Assembly: GCF_009176305.1 (NCBI RefSeq)
Contig: NZ_BLAJ01000002.1
Coordinates: 868,001-932,000 of the forward strand
Direction of reading: 5' to 3'
Length of the DNA stretch: 64,000 nucleotides
DNA from: Martinezella dioscoreae
GTDB lineage: Bacteria > Pseudomonadota > Alphaproteobacteria > Rhizobiales > Rhizobiaceae
Shown: positions 38,147 to 47,263 of the stretch, one piece after another
How positions within the stretch are numbered: position 1 is the first letter of the stretch
Layout of the letters: every line of letters starts with the position of its first letter
Translations under genes and position numbers: made by a program
Notes under the pieces: generated by a model
Told to the model about the DNA's origin: nothing
The model's database searches: none
The model's input: only the letters and a program-made list of their open reading frames with translations

Positions 38147-39280
38147 TCAATAGGGGTTGGGACCAATCAGGAAATTATGGGCGGCAATGCTGGCAGCGCC
38201 CCGCGCCCAGACATCGCCATCGACACGCTGCGTGCGGATCGGCGTCTGGCCGGCATAGCGCGGCAATACGTTCGCCTCGACCGCCTGCCGCATGACGGTG
38301 CCGAAGAGGCGATCAAACCGGCCTTCGACATGGGTAATCAGGATCAGGCCGGGATCGTTGAACTGGATGAGATGCGCAATCGCAAGCCCAAGTGCGCTGC
38401 CGGCGCGGTGCAAGATGCGGATTGCGGTGGCATTGCCGAGTGATGCCTCCGTCTCCAAGTCGTCGAGGGATTGGCAGGCGAGACCTTCCGCCTTTGCCAT
38501 TTCCTTGATCGCCTTCAGCGAGGCCACGGTATCGAGACAGCCGCGCTTGCCACAGCGGCAGGGCGAACCATTGAGCTCGATCGTGCAATGAGCGATTTCG
38601 CCGGCGCCGCCATGATTGCCGCGGTAGAGTTTGCCGCCGACGAAATGGGCGCACCCGATGCCGTCGTCGAAGGAAACGACGCTGAAATTCTGCACGTCAC
38701 GGGCGCCGCCGAACAGCTTTTCGCTGACGGCGACCGCCTTGGCGTCGTTTTCGATAAAGGTGGCGATACCGGTCTTCTGCCTGACGATACCGGCAAGCGG
38801 TACATCCTGCCAGCCGAGTAACGTGGATTTGACGCAGCTCGCTTGCTTTTCATCGACGAAACCGGAGAGCGCAACACCAAGGCCTGAAAGCTTTCGTCCG
38901 GCATCTTTACATTCGGAAAGCAATTTCGGCAGCGTGTCGGCGATCATCGCGGCGATGACATCAGGATCGCGCGACAGTGGCATCGTCTGACGCGCGACGA
39001 TATTGCCGTTGAAATCGCAGAGAACCAGCGGCGCCGGGTCTTCGAGAAGCGAGATGCCGCCGAAGAAGGCGCCTTCCGGATGCAGGTCCAGCAGGATCGA
39101 GGGGCGGCCCTGTCCGTAGATCGTTTCCGTTTCCCGCAAGATGCCGAGGGAAATCAGATCGCGCGCAATCCCGCTCATCGCAGCCTTGCTCAGCCCCATG
39201 GAGGCTGCCAGAACTGTGCGGCTGGAAGGGCCTGATTGGCTGATGACCCGTAAGAGCTGCTGCTGGGAGGACGTTAGCAA
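38147..39280 (-). CDS. ROK-family transcriptional regulator
   Basis: A 377-residue protein. Residues 1-65 form a winged helix (SRTVLAASMGLSKAAMSGIA then GQGRPSILLDL). The ROK sugar-kinase-like domain follows, with FIENDAKAVAVSEKLFGGAR (Asp in the kinase-site position), GGAGEIAHCTIELNGSP and the zinc motif CRCGKRGCLDTVAS. Such proteins are often sugar-responsive repressors (NagC, Mlc). It starts with TTG at 39280, with AGGCGGA at nine bases; no better start is visible. It lies immediately upstream of the M81 gene on the same strand. Confidence 0.85.
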   Translation of the reverse strand: MLTSSQQQLLRVISQSGPSSRTVLAASMGLSKAAMSGIARDLISLGILRETETIYGQGRPSILLDLHPEGAFFGGISLLEDPAPLVLCDFNGNIVARQTMPLSRDPDVIAAMIADTLPKLLSECKDAGRKLSGLGVALSGFVDEKQASCVKSTLLGWQDVPLAGIVRQKTGIATFIENDAKAVAVSEKLFGGARDVQNFSVVSFDDGIGCAHFVGGKLYRGNHGGAGEIAHCTIELNGSPCRCGKRGCLDTVASLKAIKEMAKAEGLACQSLDDLETEASLGNATAIRILHRAGSALGLAIAHLIQFNDPGLILITHVEGRFDRLFGTVMRQAVEANVLPRYAGQTPIRTQRVDGDVWARGAASIAAHNFLIGPNPY

Positions 39281-39661
39281 TTCGACGTTCCGCCTGGATT
39301 TTTGCTTGTTTTGCCGAGAATAAGTTCAGAAAATAAACAAAGCAACCATATTTGGTTTCATTGCAGCCCTAATCACGCCGCGCTGCAATGTAGCGGAAGA
39401 ACGCACCGATTGCTCGACCTGCTTTGTGAAAGGCGGCAGTCCAGGCGCCGTCATGGGGCGATTTCGCAAAACATGTTCGCGTTTAAATGGTTGACATCGA
39501 CCCGTATCAATATGCAAAGCTTATCATAACGATTCAGCCGGCGCTCGCCCGCAATCGTCTCGTCCCTAGACTTTGATCCCACAAGCTTCGCGCTCGACCA
39601 TGGCCGTTATGGCGGCATGTGCATGTTTCGATCCCGGGTGCAGCAGTCAGAAAGGAATGCC
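39281..39661. promoter_or_regulatory. Divergent region between ROK regulator and MFS exporter
   Basis: About 380 bases. Next to the ROK start is an AT-rich imperfect inverted repeat, TTGCTTGTTT at 39302-39311 with AAACAAAGCAA at 39335-39345, the style of site bound by NagC/Mlc-type regulators. TTGACA at 39491-39496 may be a -35 element for the exporter. Open frames here have no ribosome binding sites. Confidence 0.5.
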
Positions 39662-41161
39662 ATGTCCAGCACGGTCGATCGTTCGAGACGCCCGTTGGTC
39701 ATCGTCTCGATCATGCTTGCGACCTTCATGGTCGCCATCGAAGCGACCATCGTTGCGACCGCCATGCCGCGCATCGTTGGCCAGCTCGGCGGCTTCACCT
39801 ATTACAGCTGGGTCTTTTCCGCCTTTCTGCTGGCGCAATCCACCACCACCGTCATCTATGGCAAGCTTTCCGATATTTTCGGCCGCAAGCCGATGCTGAT
39901 CGGTGGCATCATCATCTTTCTCATAGGCTCAACGCTCGCCGGTTTCGCCTGGTCGATGGCGTCCCTTATCGTCTTCAGGCTGCTGCAGGGCCTCGGCGCG
40001 GGTGCCATTCAGCCTGTGACCATGACCGTCGTCGGCGATCTCTATAAGCTGGAGGAGCGCGCCAAGGTGCAGGGCGCGCTCGCCAGCGTCTGGGCCATCT
40101 CCGCCGTCATCGGCCCGCTTGCCGGCGGCATCATCGTCGACAATCTCTCCTGGGCCTGGATTTTCTGGATCAACCTGCCGCTTGGCGTGCTCGCCATCGT
40201 CGGGTTCATCCTCTTCCTGCACGAGTCGGTTACGCCGCGCGAGGCGAAGATCGATTATCTCGGCACGATCCTGTTTTCGATATCGATCGTGTCGCTTCTC
40301 GTCATCCTGACGGAAACCGATGCGGGCTTCGCCGTTCTCTGTCCCCTGGCGATCGTCTTTATCGTTACCGGCATCCTGTTCCTGTGGCAGGAGCGGCGAG
40401 CGCCGGAGCCGATCATTTCGATCGCTCTCTGGAGCCAGCGGCTGATTGCCACCAGCAATGCCGCAACGCTGCTTGCCGGCATGGCGCTGATCGGCCTGAC
40501 GACCGTTCTGCCGATCTATGTTCAGGGTGTCCTTGGTCGTTCGCCGCTAGAGGCAGGCTTTACGCTGACGATGCTGATTGTCGGCTGGCCGCTGGCCGTG
40601 ATGCTGGCGAGCCGGTTCTTCCGCACTTTCGGCATCCGCAACACCTTGCGCGCCGGCAGTCTCATGTTTCCCTTCGGCTCGCTTTTCCTGCTGTTCCTAA
40701 CGCCGGAGAGCAACCCGGTGATCGCCGGTATCGGCTCGTTCCTGATGGGCTTCGGCATGGGTCTCATCAGCCTGACGAGCGTCGTGCTGGTGCAGGAAAG
40801 CGTGGAGTGGTCGATGCGCGGCAGCGCCACCGCCTCGATCATCTTCTCGCGCAGCCTCGGCAACACGCTTGGCGCAACCGCGCTCGGCGCGATCATGAAT
40901 GTCGGCATCGCCCATTATGGCAGCGGCGAGCTCGCAACCAGGCTGCACGATATCCTCAATCAGCCCAGCGGCCTTTCCGATCTTGTCACCGATCCCGCGA
41001 TCAGAAGCGTCTTCGATGCGGCCCTGCACTGGAGCTTCTGGGGGGTCGTCATCGTCGCTCTGACGACCTGCGTGACCATCTGGCTGATCCCGGTCACCCG
41101 AGACGCCGGCCGTGGGTCGTCAGTACCCAAGGCGGATGCACAGGAAGCCATGACTCATTAG
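39662..41161 (+). CDS. DHA2-family MFS exporter (14-helix drug:proton antiporter)
   Basis: A 499-residue membrane protein of the EmrB/QacA group. It begins RPLVIVSIMLATFMVAIEATIVATAMPRI, the family's first helix with the acidic residue, has IYGKLSDIFGRKPMLI (motif A), RLLQGLGAGAIQP (motif B) and VIGPLAGGIIVDNLSWAWIFWINLP (motif C and the WxWxF.N.P signature). It exports hydrophobic compounds using the proton gradient; the substrate is unknown. ATG at 39662 has GAAAGGA upstream. A FadR-type regulator gene converges on it. Confidence 0.9.
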   Translation: MSSTVDRSRRPLVIVSIMLATFMVAIEATIVATAMPRIVGQLGGFTYYSWVFSAFLLAQSTTTVIYGKLSDIFGRKPMLIGGIIIFLIGSTLAGFAWSMASLIVFRLLQGLGAGAIQPVTMTVVGDLYKLEERAKVQGALASVWAISAVIGPLAGGIIVDNLSWAWIFWINLPLGVLAIVGFILFLHESVTPREAKIDYLGTILFSISIVSLLVILTETDAGFAVLCPLAIVFIVTGILFLWQERRAPEPIISIALWSQRLIATSNAATLLAGMALIGLTTVLPIYVQGVLGRSPLEAGFTLTMLIVGWPLAVMLASRFFRTFGIRNTLRAGSLMFPFGSLFLLFLTPESNPVIAGIGSFLMGFGMGLISLTSVVLVQESVEWSMRGSATASIIFSRSLGNTLGATALGAIMNVGIAHYGSGELATRLHDILNQPSGLSDLVTDPAIRSVFDAALHWSFWGVVIVALTTCVTIWLIPVTRDAGRGSSVPKADAQEAMTH

Positions 41162-41196
41162 CGCGAGGTCCGGGCGGTCGGGCAGGGCTTGATCTG

Positions 41197-41991
41197 TCAG
41201 AAGCCGTAGTCGCGCGCGAGCCAGGCTTCCAGTAGGTTTCGCGATGCCTTGATTGCGGCGTCCGTATCCTGTGCGACGATGGCGTCGAGGATCGCCTTGT
41301 GGAGGGGCAGGGCGCGCTTTTGCCCTTCGGCGATGTCCTCATGGCCGGAAAGCGTGCGATTGGCGTAGATCCCGACGGCGATCAGATCGATCAGCTGCGA
41401 ATAGATCATGTTGTGTGTGGCGGCGAAGATCGCCGTATGAAAGCGCAGATCGGCATCGGCATTGCTGTTGACGTCGCCAATGGTGGACGCCATCTCCTCG
41501 TAGGCGGAGCTGATCGCGGCAATATCGCTCTCGGTGCGGCGCAGTGCTGCGCGCGCCGTCGCCTCCGGCTCGAGTGCCAATCGCAGGTCCTTGATCGATC
41601 GCATGATTTCGACTGAGGGGCCGGTCTCATAGTACCAGACCATGACATCCGTATCGAGATGATGCCAGTTGGAGCGTTCCTTGACGCGCGTGCCGACGCG
41701 GGTCTTGATCTCGACCAGTCCCTTGCCGGCCAGGCACTTCATCGCTTCGCGGATGACCGTGCGGCTGATGCCGAATTGTTCGACCAAATCGGGCTCGTTT
41801 GGCAGTGTTGCGCCGACTGGATAGTCTCCGCCGACGATACGGCGGCCGAGCTCGTGGACGAAATAGCCGAAGACGCCACGCCGGGGGATCGTGCCGTATT
41901 TTCGCACAAAGGCATCGAAGGGCGACTGTGTTACGATCAGTTTCGACTCCGGGGTAGCCCTGGAGGTTATTGCGTCCTGGCCATGTTTCAT
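41197..41991 (-). CDS. FadR-type GntR transcriptional regulator
   Basis: A 264-residue protein. The winged helix is LPNEPDLVEQFGISRTVIREAM followed by VEIKTRVGTRVKERSNW. The FCD domain includes LRLALEPEATARAALRRTES, DADLRFHTAIFAATHN (Asp/His metal ligands) and LPLHKAILDAIVAQD. ANN-type sugar-acid regulators of rhizobia look like this, with the WHHLDTDVMVWYY segment linking the domains. The ribosome binding site at 41991 is weak. It is divergent from the second MFS gene across about 410 bases and convergent with the first, so either could be its target. Confidence 0.85.
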   Translation of the reverse strand: MKHGQDAITSRATPESKLIVTQSPFDAFVRKYGTIPRRGVFGYFVHELGRRIVGGDYPVGATLPNEPDLVEQFGISRTVIREAMKCLAGKGLVEIKTRVGTRVKERSNWHHLDTDVMVWYYETGPSVEIMRSIKDLRLALEPEATARAALRRTESDIAAISSAYEEMASTIGDVNSNADADLRFHTAIFAATHNMIYSQLIDLIAVGIYANRTLSGHEDIAEGQKRALPLHKAILDAIVAQDTDAAIKASRNLLEAWLARDYGF

Positions 41992-42401
41992 TATGCGGGA
42001 CTCTCGTTCCTTATTGATGCGCCGTTCGCGAGAACAATCATCAGCCTACGTCGATTTGCGAGGCTTCTTGCTGGTATCTCGGCCAGTTTGGGGCTGTTCC
42101 ATATTGATGTTGTATCGATCCCATTGTTCTTCCCGCGGCATTTTCCGGTGAAAACCCTAGCATGTCTTGCGTATGCATGCCTACTGGCACCGGGTTGATC
42201 GATCTGTTCACCAATTTGAACATGCTAATGCGTTTCGCCCCGGGCCTCTATTGGGATCGGCAGCGGTGATCAAATTGCGCACCATCCGCTAAGCGAAACG
42301 TGATCGCTTAATCGATTGATGGGACGATTTCGACTATCGTAAACGTTACCGAACCGGTTAAATGCAGGCGGGATGCGAGGCGGATTCGGAGTTGCTGATC
42401 C
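41992..42401. promoter_or_regulatory. Divergent region between FadR-type regulator and second MFS exporter
   Basis: About 410 bases. Near the exporter lie GTAA-ACG-TTAC, a perfect inverted repeat at 42339-42349, and AACCGGTT at 42352-42359. The two sit about 45-60 bases upstream of the exporter start and could be operator sites. No gene or RNA is recognisable in the rest. Confidence 0.45.
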
Positions 42402-43865
42402 ATGAATGACATGTCCACGCCTGGGCAAAGGGAGGATGCGCAGGAAGCGGGCTCGCGCTCGCTGTTGATTGCATTGCTCGTGGCCGGTGCCTTCTTCATG
42501 GAAAATCTCGACGGTACGGTCATCGCGACCGCATTGCCGCAGATGGCCGTTTCCTTCGGTGCTCGCCCGGTCGACCTCAATATCGGTATGAGTGCCTATC
42601 TTCTGACCCTCGGCGTCTTCATTCCGATCAGCGGCTGGATCAGCGATCGCTTCGGTGCGCGTCTGGTCTTCACAACCGCCGTCGTTATTTTCACGCTCGC
42701 CTCCGTTCTCTGCGGCTTTGCCAATGGGGTCGGCTCCTTCGTTGCCATGCGCATTCTGCAAGGCATCGGCGGGGCGATGATGGTGCCGGTGGGCCGGCTT
42801 GTCGTCTTGAACAATACGCCGAAGGACAAGCTGATCTCGGCCATTGCCACGATCACCTGGCCGGCGCTGGTGGCGCCGATCCTCGGGCCGCCGCTCGGCG
42901 GTTTCATCACCGACCATGCTAGCTGGCGCTGGATCTTCTTCCTTAACCTGCCGCTCGGCATTCTGGCCTTCATCTTCGCGCTCATGCTCATTCCGGAAAC
43001 GAAAAGCACAGTGCGCCCGCCTTTCGACTGGGTCGGCTTTGTCGTCAGCGGCATCGGACTTGCCGGCCTCATGTATGGGCTGGAATTGATCGGGCGCCCT
43101 GATCCCGCCTGGCTGGAAGCCTGGACCTATGTGATCGTCGGCTTTGTCCTGCTGGCCATCGCCGTTTTTCATTTTCTCCGCACGGAGCATCCGCTCATCG
43201 ATCTCTCGGGGCTGAAGCTGCCGACGTTCGCCATCACCATCTCAGGCGGATCGCTGTTCCGCACCGCCATTGGCGCGGTGCCCTTCCTGCTGCCGCTGAT
43301 GTTCCAGGTTGGCTTCGGGCTCAGCGCCTTTCATGCCGGCATGCTGACGCTCGCCGTTTTTGCCGGTAATCTGGCGATGAAGCCGGCAACGACGCCCATT
43401 CTGCGCCGCTTCGGCTTCAAGCCGGTGCTGATCGTCAACGGCCTGTTGAATGCCGTCTTCATTGCCGCCTGTGCGCTGTTTTCGCCAGATACGCCGCTCT
43501 GGTTCATCGTGCCGGTACTGTTCATTGGCGGTATGTGCCGGTCGATGCATTTTACCGCACTCAACACGATCGCTTTTGCCGATATCCCACCGGGGCAGAT
43601 GACGGGTGCCAACACGCTGTTCAGCACCGTCTTTCAGCTGACGATGGGCATGGGCATCGCCGTTGGCGCAATCGGCATTCGCATCGGTCAGGCGATCAGC
43701 GCACCGCTCGGAGTGGAGAGCATCGTCGCCATCGAGTTCCGCCTCGCCTTCGTGCTGCTCGGCATCATCGCGCTTCTGGCTGTGCTGGATTGTTTGCCGC
43801 TTGACCGCAAGGCAGGCGAAAACGTCTCGCGCAAGCCAAGGAAGGGCGTGTCGAAAGCGGCGTAG
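42402..43865 (+). CDS. DHA2-family MFS exporter
   Basis: A 487-residue 14-helix antiporter. The first helix is ALLVAGAFFMENLDGTVIATALP, typical of HsrA/EmrB-like proteins; motif A is ISGWISDRFGARLV and motif C GPPLGGFITDHASWRWIFFLNLP. It exports an unidentified compound by proton antiport. ATG at 42402 has GGAG ten bases upstream; a second ATG three codons on is possible. It shares only the family with the first MFS gene in this window, not close sequence. Confidence 0.88.
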   Translation: MNDMSTPGQREDAQEAGSRSLLIALLVAGAFFMENLDGTVIATALPQMAVSFGARPVDLNIGMSAYLLTLGVFIPISGWISDRFGARLVFTTAVVIFTLASVLCGFANGVGSFVAMRILQGIGGAMMVPVGRLVVLNNTPKDKLISAIATITWPALVAPILGPPLGGFITDHASWRWIFFLNLPLGILAFIFALMLIPETKSTVRPPFDWVGFVVSGIGLAGLMYGLELIGRPDPAWLEAWTYVIVGFVLLAIAVFHFLRTEHPLIDLSGLKLPTFAITISGGSLFRTAIGAVPFLLPLMFQVGFGLSAFHAGMLTLAVFAGNLAMKPATTPILRRFGFKPVLIVNGLLNAVFIAACALFSPDTPLWFIVPVLFIGGMCRSMHFTALNTIAFADIPPGQMTGANTLFSTVFQLTMGMGIAVGAIGIRIGQAISAPLGVESIVAIEFRLAFVLLGIIALLAVLDCLPLDRKAGENVSRKPRKGVSKAA

Positions 43866-43886
43866 TGATGTCTTTTTCCGAAGCGG

Positions 43887-44027
43887 TTAGTACGAGAGTT
43901 GGATGAGATTATAATGCAGCAATATCGCTGGAATCGCCATCAGGATGATCAGAACTATTGCGACGCTTGCCGCGCGCATCATCCGCCTCCGGCGGGCGCG
44001 CTGACCGGTCCAATCATATACTGTCAT
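43887..44027 (-). CDS. Short single-span membrane protein, 46 residues
   Basis: A small gene with a strong AAGGAGGGG binding site before ATG 44027. The product starts MTVYDWTGQRARRRRMMRAA, a very basic segment, followed by the hydrophobic span SVAIVLIILMAIPAILLHY. The positive residues before the span predict an N-in orientation. The frame is open further upstream but without a site. No function is recognisable. It converges on the MFS gene with 21 bases between stops and is divergent from the dehydrogenase gene. Confidence 0.65.
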   Translation of the reverse strand: MTVYDWTGQRARRRRMMRAASVAIVLIILMAIPAILLHYNLIQLSY

Positions 44028-44286
44028 AATGAGCCCCTCCTTCTCATTAGTGATTAGAAAGACAAGAAATGGAACGCCAGTCAATATCGGCAATAGCGAG
44101 CTAAATAATAAGCGTTATCTAATATTTGGAGGGCGAAACATACTTCGATGGCTGAAGAGAGCCGTCGAACTTCATCTGCAAGAGCCTAAAGATCGTTTTA
44201 TGATGCCGGCTCACACGATATAACGGAAAAGGATTTCGTCCCTGTGTCAGCGGGACGCCGGCTGCTTTGGAAAAGAGGAAAAGGCA

Positions 44287-45333
44287 ATGAGCAAGATGCG
44301 TGCCCTGGTTTTGGAGCGTCAGCATGAACTGGCGATCCGCGATATCGATCTGCCGCAGGAGGTCGGGCCGGGCCAGGTGAAGATCAAGATCCATACGGTC
44401 GGTGTCTGCGGGTCGGATGTGCACTATTACACGCACGGCAAGATCGGCCCCTTCATCGTCAACGAACCGATGGTGCTCGGGCACGAAGCGGCAGGAACGG
44501 TAGTGGAAGTCGGCGCAGGTGTGACGCATCTGAAGGTCGGTGACCGCGTCTGCATGGAGCCCGGCATTCCCGATGCCAATTCCAAAGCGAGCCGTCTCGG
44601 CATGTACAATGTCGATCCTGCGGTCATCTTCTGGGCGACGCCACCGATTCATGGCGTGCTGACGCCATTCGTCGTGCATCCGGCCAACTACACCTTCAAG
44701 CTGCCTGATAATGTCAGCTTTGCGGAAGGGGCGATGGTCGAGCCCTTTGCCGTCGGTATGCAGGCGGCGACCAAGGCACGCATCACACCCGGCGACACCG
44801 CTGTCGTGCTTGGTGCCGGCCCGATCGGCATCATGGTTGCGGTTGCAGCGCTTGCCGGTGGCTGCGCCCGGGCGATTGTTGCCGATCTCGCCCAGCCGAA
44901 ACTCGATATCGCCGCGCAGTATCAAGGCGTCATTCCGGTCAATATTCGCGAGAAGAACCTCGTCGAGGAAGTCGATCGCCTGACCGATGGCTGGGGTGCG
45001 GATGTCGTCTTCGAATGCTCGGGCTCGCCGAAGGCCTGGGAAACGGTCATGGCGCTGCCGCGTCCCGGCGGCGTCATCGTGGCCGTCGGCCTGCCGGTCA
45101 ATCCGGTCGGCTTCGATGTTTCCACGGCGTCGACCAAGGAGATCCGCATCGAAACGGTCTTCCGCTATGCGCATCAGTACGAGCGCTCCATCGCGCTGAT
45201 TGCTTCCGGCCGCGTCGATCTCAAGCCCTTGATCTCCGAGACATTCGACTTCGAGGACTCGATCAAGGCTTTCGATCGCGCCGTCGAAGCCCGTCCGACT
45301 GACGTCAAATTGCAGATCGTCCTCGACCAATAG
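44287..45333 (+). CDS. Zinc-dependent polyol dehydrogenase (xylitol/sorbitol dehydrogenase type)
   Basis: A 348-residue medium-chain dehydrogenase. Catalytic zinc ligands appear in [14 protein letters not shown] (Cys) and [16 protein letters not shown] (His, Glu). The structural-zinc cysteines found in alcohol dehydrogenase are absent: the lobe reads [19 protein letters not shown], with no Cys quartet. The Rossmann motif is [20 protein letters not shown], followed by the Asp of IVADLAQPK, which favours NAD. This matches bacterial xylitol and sorbitol dehydrogenases, which oxidise polyols to ketoses. GAGGAAAAGG precedes the ATG. It is a lone gene here, so the polyol is not fixed. Confidence 0.88.
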   Translation: MSKMRALVLERQHELAIRDIDLPQEVGPGQVKIKIHTVGVCGSDVHYYTHGKIGPFIVNEPMVLGHEAAGTVVEVGAGVTHLKVGDRVCMEPGIPDANSKASRLGMYNVDPAVIFWATPPIHGVLTPFVVHPANYTFKLPDNVSFAEGAMVEPFAVGMQAATKARITPGDTAVVLGAGPIGIMVAVAALAGGCARAIVADLAQPKLDIAAQYQGVIPVNIREKNLVEEVDRLTDGWGADVVFECSGSPKAWETVMALPRPGGVIVAVGLPVNPVGFDVSTASTKEIRIETVFRYAHQYERSIALIASGRVDLKPLISETFDFEDSIKAFDRAVEARPTDVKLQIVLDQ

Positions 45334-45505
45334 TCGCTCGCTGTCTCATCGCCTTGCCTCAAGTCTTCTTCTGGCTTCACGCACCGGCAAGGCGATGTTT
45401 TCCCTTAGGTTTCATATCTCCCGTAGACGGCCTGGCAAAAGCGATGCTAGGTAGCCTTTCACAGAGGGAAACAGGCTTTGACGCCGTGAAACGGGAAGGA
45501 TCGCC

Positions 45506-47248
45506 GTGCCGCACGACGTTGCATTGATCGCATTGATTGCCGCCGGCTTCGTATTCGCGGCCATTTTCGGCTATCTGGCCGACAGGCTGCATTTGCCGCC
45601 GCTGGTCGGCTATCTGGTGGCCGGCGTCATCATAGGCTCGTCCACGCCGGGTTTTGTCGCCGATGTTTCGCTGGCATCGCAATTGGCCGAGATCGGCGTC
45701 ATCCTGCTGATGTTCGGCGTCGGTCTGCATTTCTCGGCCGCCGACTTGTTGGCCGTGCGCGGCGTCGCCATTCCCGGCGCCATCGGTCAGATTGCAATCG
45801 CGACGTTGCTCGGGGTGGGGTTGACCTCACTGTGGGGCTGGAGCGTCGGCGCCGGCGTGGTCTTCGGCCTCAGCCTTGCCGTTGCCAGTACGGTCGTGCT
45901 CCTGAAAGCGCTGGAAGAGCGCAATCTCGTGAGTTCGACGAATGGCCGCGTCGCCGTCGGCTGGCTGATCGTCGAAGATCTGGCCATGGTGCTTGCGCTC
46001 GTGCTCTTGCCGGCCTTTGCCGGTGTTCTGGGCGGTCATGCGGACGCCGGCGGCCATGCCGCTTCCGGTTCGATCTGGCTGACGATCGGCATGACACTGC
46101 TCAAGGTCGCAGCCTTTGCAGCTGTCGCGATTTTCATCGGCCCGCGTGTGGTGCCATGGCTCCTGACTTCGGTTGCGCGCACGGGTTCGCGCGAGCTGTT
46201 CACGCTGTCGGTTCTGGCGATCGCGCTCGGCATCGCCTTCGGCGCGGCAGAAATCTTCGGTGTGTCCTTTGCGCTCGGCGCCTTCTTTGCCGGCCTTGTG
46301 ATGAGTGAATCGCATCTCAGCCACAGGGCGGCGGCCGACTCCCTGCCATTGCAGAATGCCTTTTCGGTTCTCTTCTTCGTGTCCGTCGGCATGCTCTTCG
46401 ATCCGACCGTTCTGATCCGCGAACCACTGATGATTATCGGCGTGCTTGCCCTGATCATGCTCGGCAAGGCATTGATCGCCTTCTGTGTCGTTCTGCTGCT
46501 GCGCTATCCCGCCAGCATCGGTTTTGCTGTTGCGGCCGGACTTGCGCAGATCGGCGAATTCTCCTTCATTCTCGCGGGGCTCGGCGTCTCGCTTGGATTG
46601 CTGACGCGGGAAGGGCAGGATCTCATTCTCGCCGGTGCGATCCTATCGATCACGCTCAATCCGCTGGCTTTCTACGCCACGGAAAAGCTGGAAAACTGGG
46701 CCTTTGCGCGCTGGCCGTTCCTGGCGAACAAATATGGCATGGCCAAGCAGGAGGCTCTTCGCCGCCAGCTGGCCGTCATCAACAAGCAGCGCGAGGAGCG
46801 GGACCGCCAGCATCATCTCGAGATCGAGCAACTCATCGAAACCTTCCCGATGTTTGCCGAACTTGATGATAACGAGCATGAGGAACTGCTGCTGCTCTTC
46901 CGCCCGAGATCGGCGTCGCCCGGCGACCGGGTGATCAGAACCGGCGATCGCGGTGACAGCATGTTCTTCATCGCCTCCGGTGCTGTCGAAGTGCAGCTGG
47001 AGAATGACGAGATCCGGCTCGGCGCCGGCGCCTTCTTCGGTGAAATGGCGCTGCTGACGGGGGCACGCCGCACGGCCGATGTCGTTGCCGTCGATTTCTG
47101 TCAGCTCTTCGTGCTGGATCGCCGAGACTTCAATCTGTTCATGTCGCGCCATCCGCAGCTGCGTGCCGCCGTCAGCCGCATGGCGCGGGAGCGGCAGGAG
47201 AGCAATGTGTCACGCCAGCGGCGCGATCTTTCCCAGGATGCCAGCTGA
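45506..47248 (+). CDS. CPA2 cation:proton antiporter with C-terminal cyclic-nucleotide-binding domain
   Basis: A 580-residue protein. Residues 1-390 are a Kef/YbaL-type antiporter with about 12 helices: FGYLADRLHLPPLVGYLVAG and FGVSFALGAFFAGLVMSES are family blocks. Instead of the usual TrkA-N nucleotide domain, residues about 450-570 form a cyclic-nucleotide-binding fold with GDSMFFIASGAVEVQL and the phosphate-binding cassette FGEMALLTGARRTADV. A charged linker (KQREERDRQHHLEIEQLIE) joins the two. This suggests potassium or sodium exchange gated by cAMP or a related ligand. GTG at 45506 follows GGAAGGA. It converges with the acetamidase gene. Confidence 0.88.
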   Translation: MPHDVALIALIAAGFVFAAIFGYLADRLHLPPLVGYLVAGVIIGSSTPGFVADVSLASQLAEIGVILLMFGVGLHFSAADLLAVRGVAIPGAIGQIAIATLLGVGLTSLWGWSVGAGVVFGLSLAVASTVVLLKALEERNLVSSTNGRVAVGWLIVEDLAMVLALVLLPAFAGVLGGHADAGGHAASGSIWLTIGMTLLKVAAFAAVAIFIGPRVVPWLLTSVARTGSRELFTLSVLAIALGIAFGAAEIFGVSFALGAFFAGLVMSESHLSHRAAADSLPLQNAFSVLFFVSVGMLFDPTVLIREPLMIIGVLALIMLGKALIAFCVVLLLRYPASIGFAVAAGLAQIGEFSFILAGLGVSLGLLTREGQDLILAGAILSITLNPLAFYATEKLENWAFARWPFLANKYGMAKQEALRRQLAVINKQREERDRQHHLEIEQLIETFPMFAELDDNEHEELLLLFRPRSASPGDRVIRTGDRGDSMFFIASGAVEVQLENDEIRLGAGAFFGEMALLTGARRTADVVAVDFCQLFVLDRRDFNLFMSRHPQLRAAVSRMARERQESNVSRQRRDLSQDAS

Positions 47249-47263
47249 TATCAGGCTGATATT

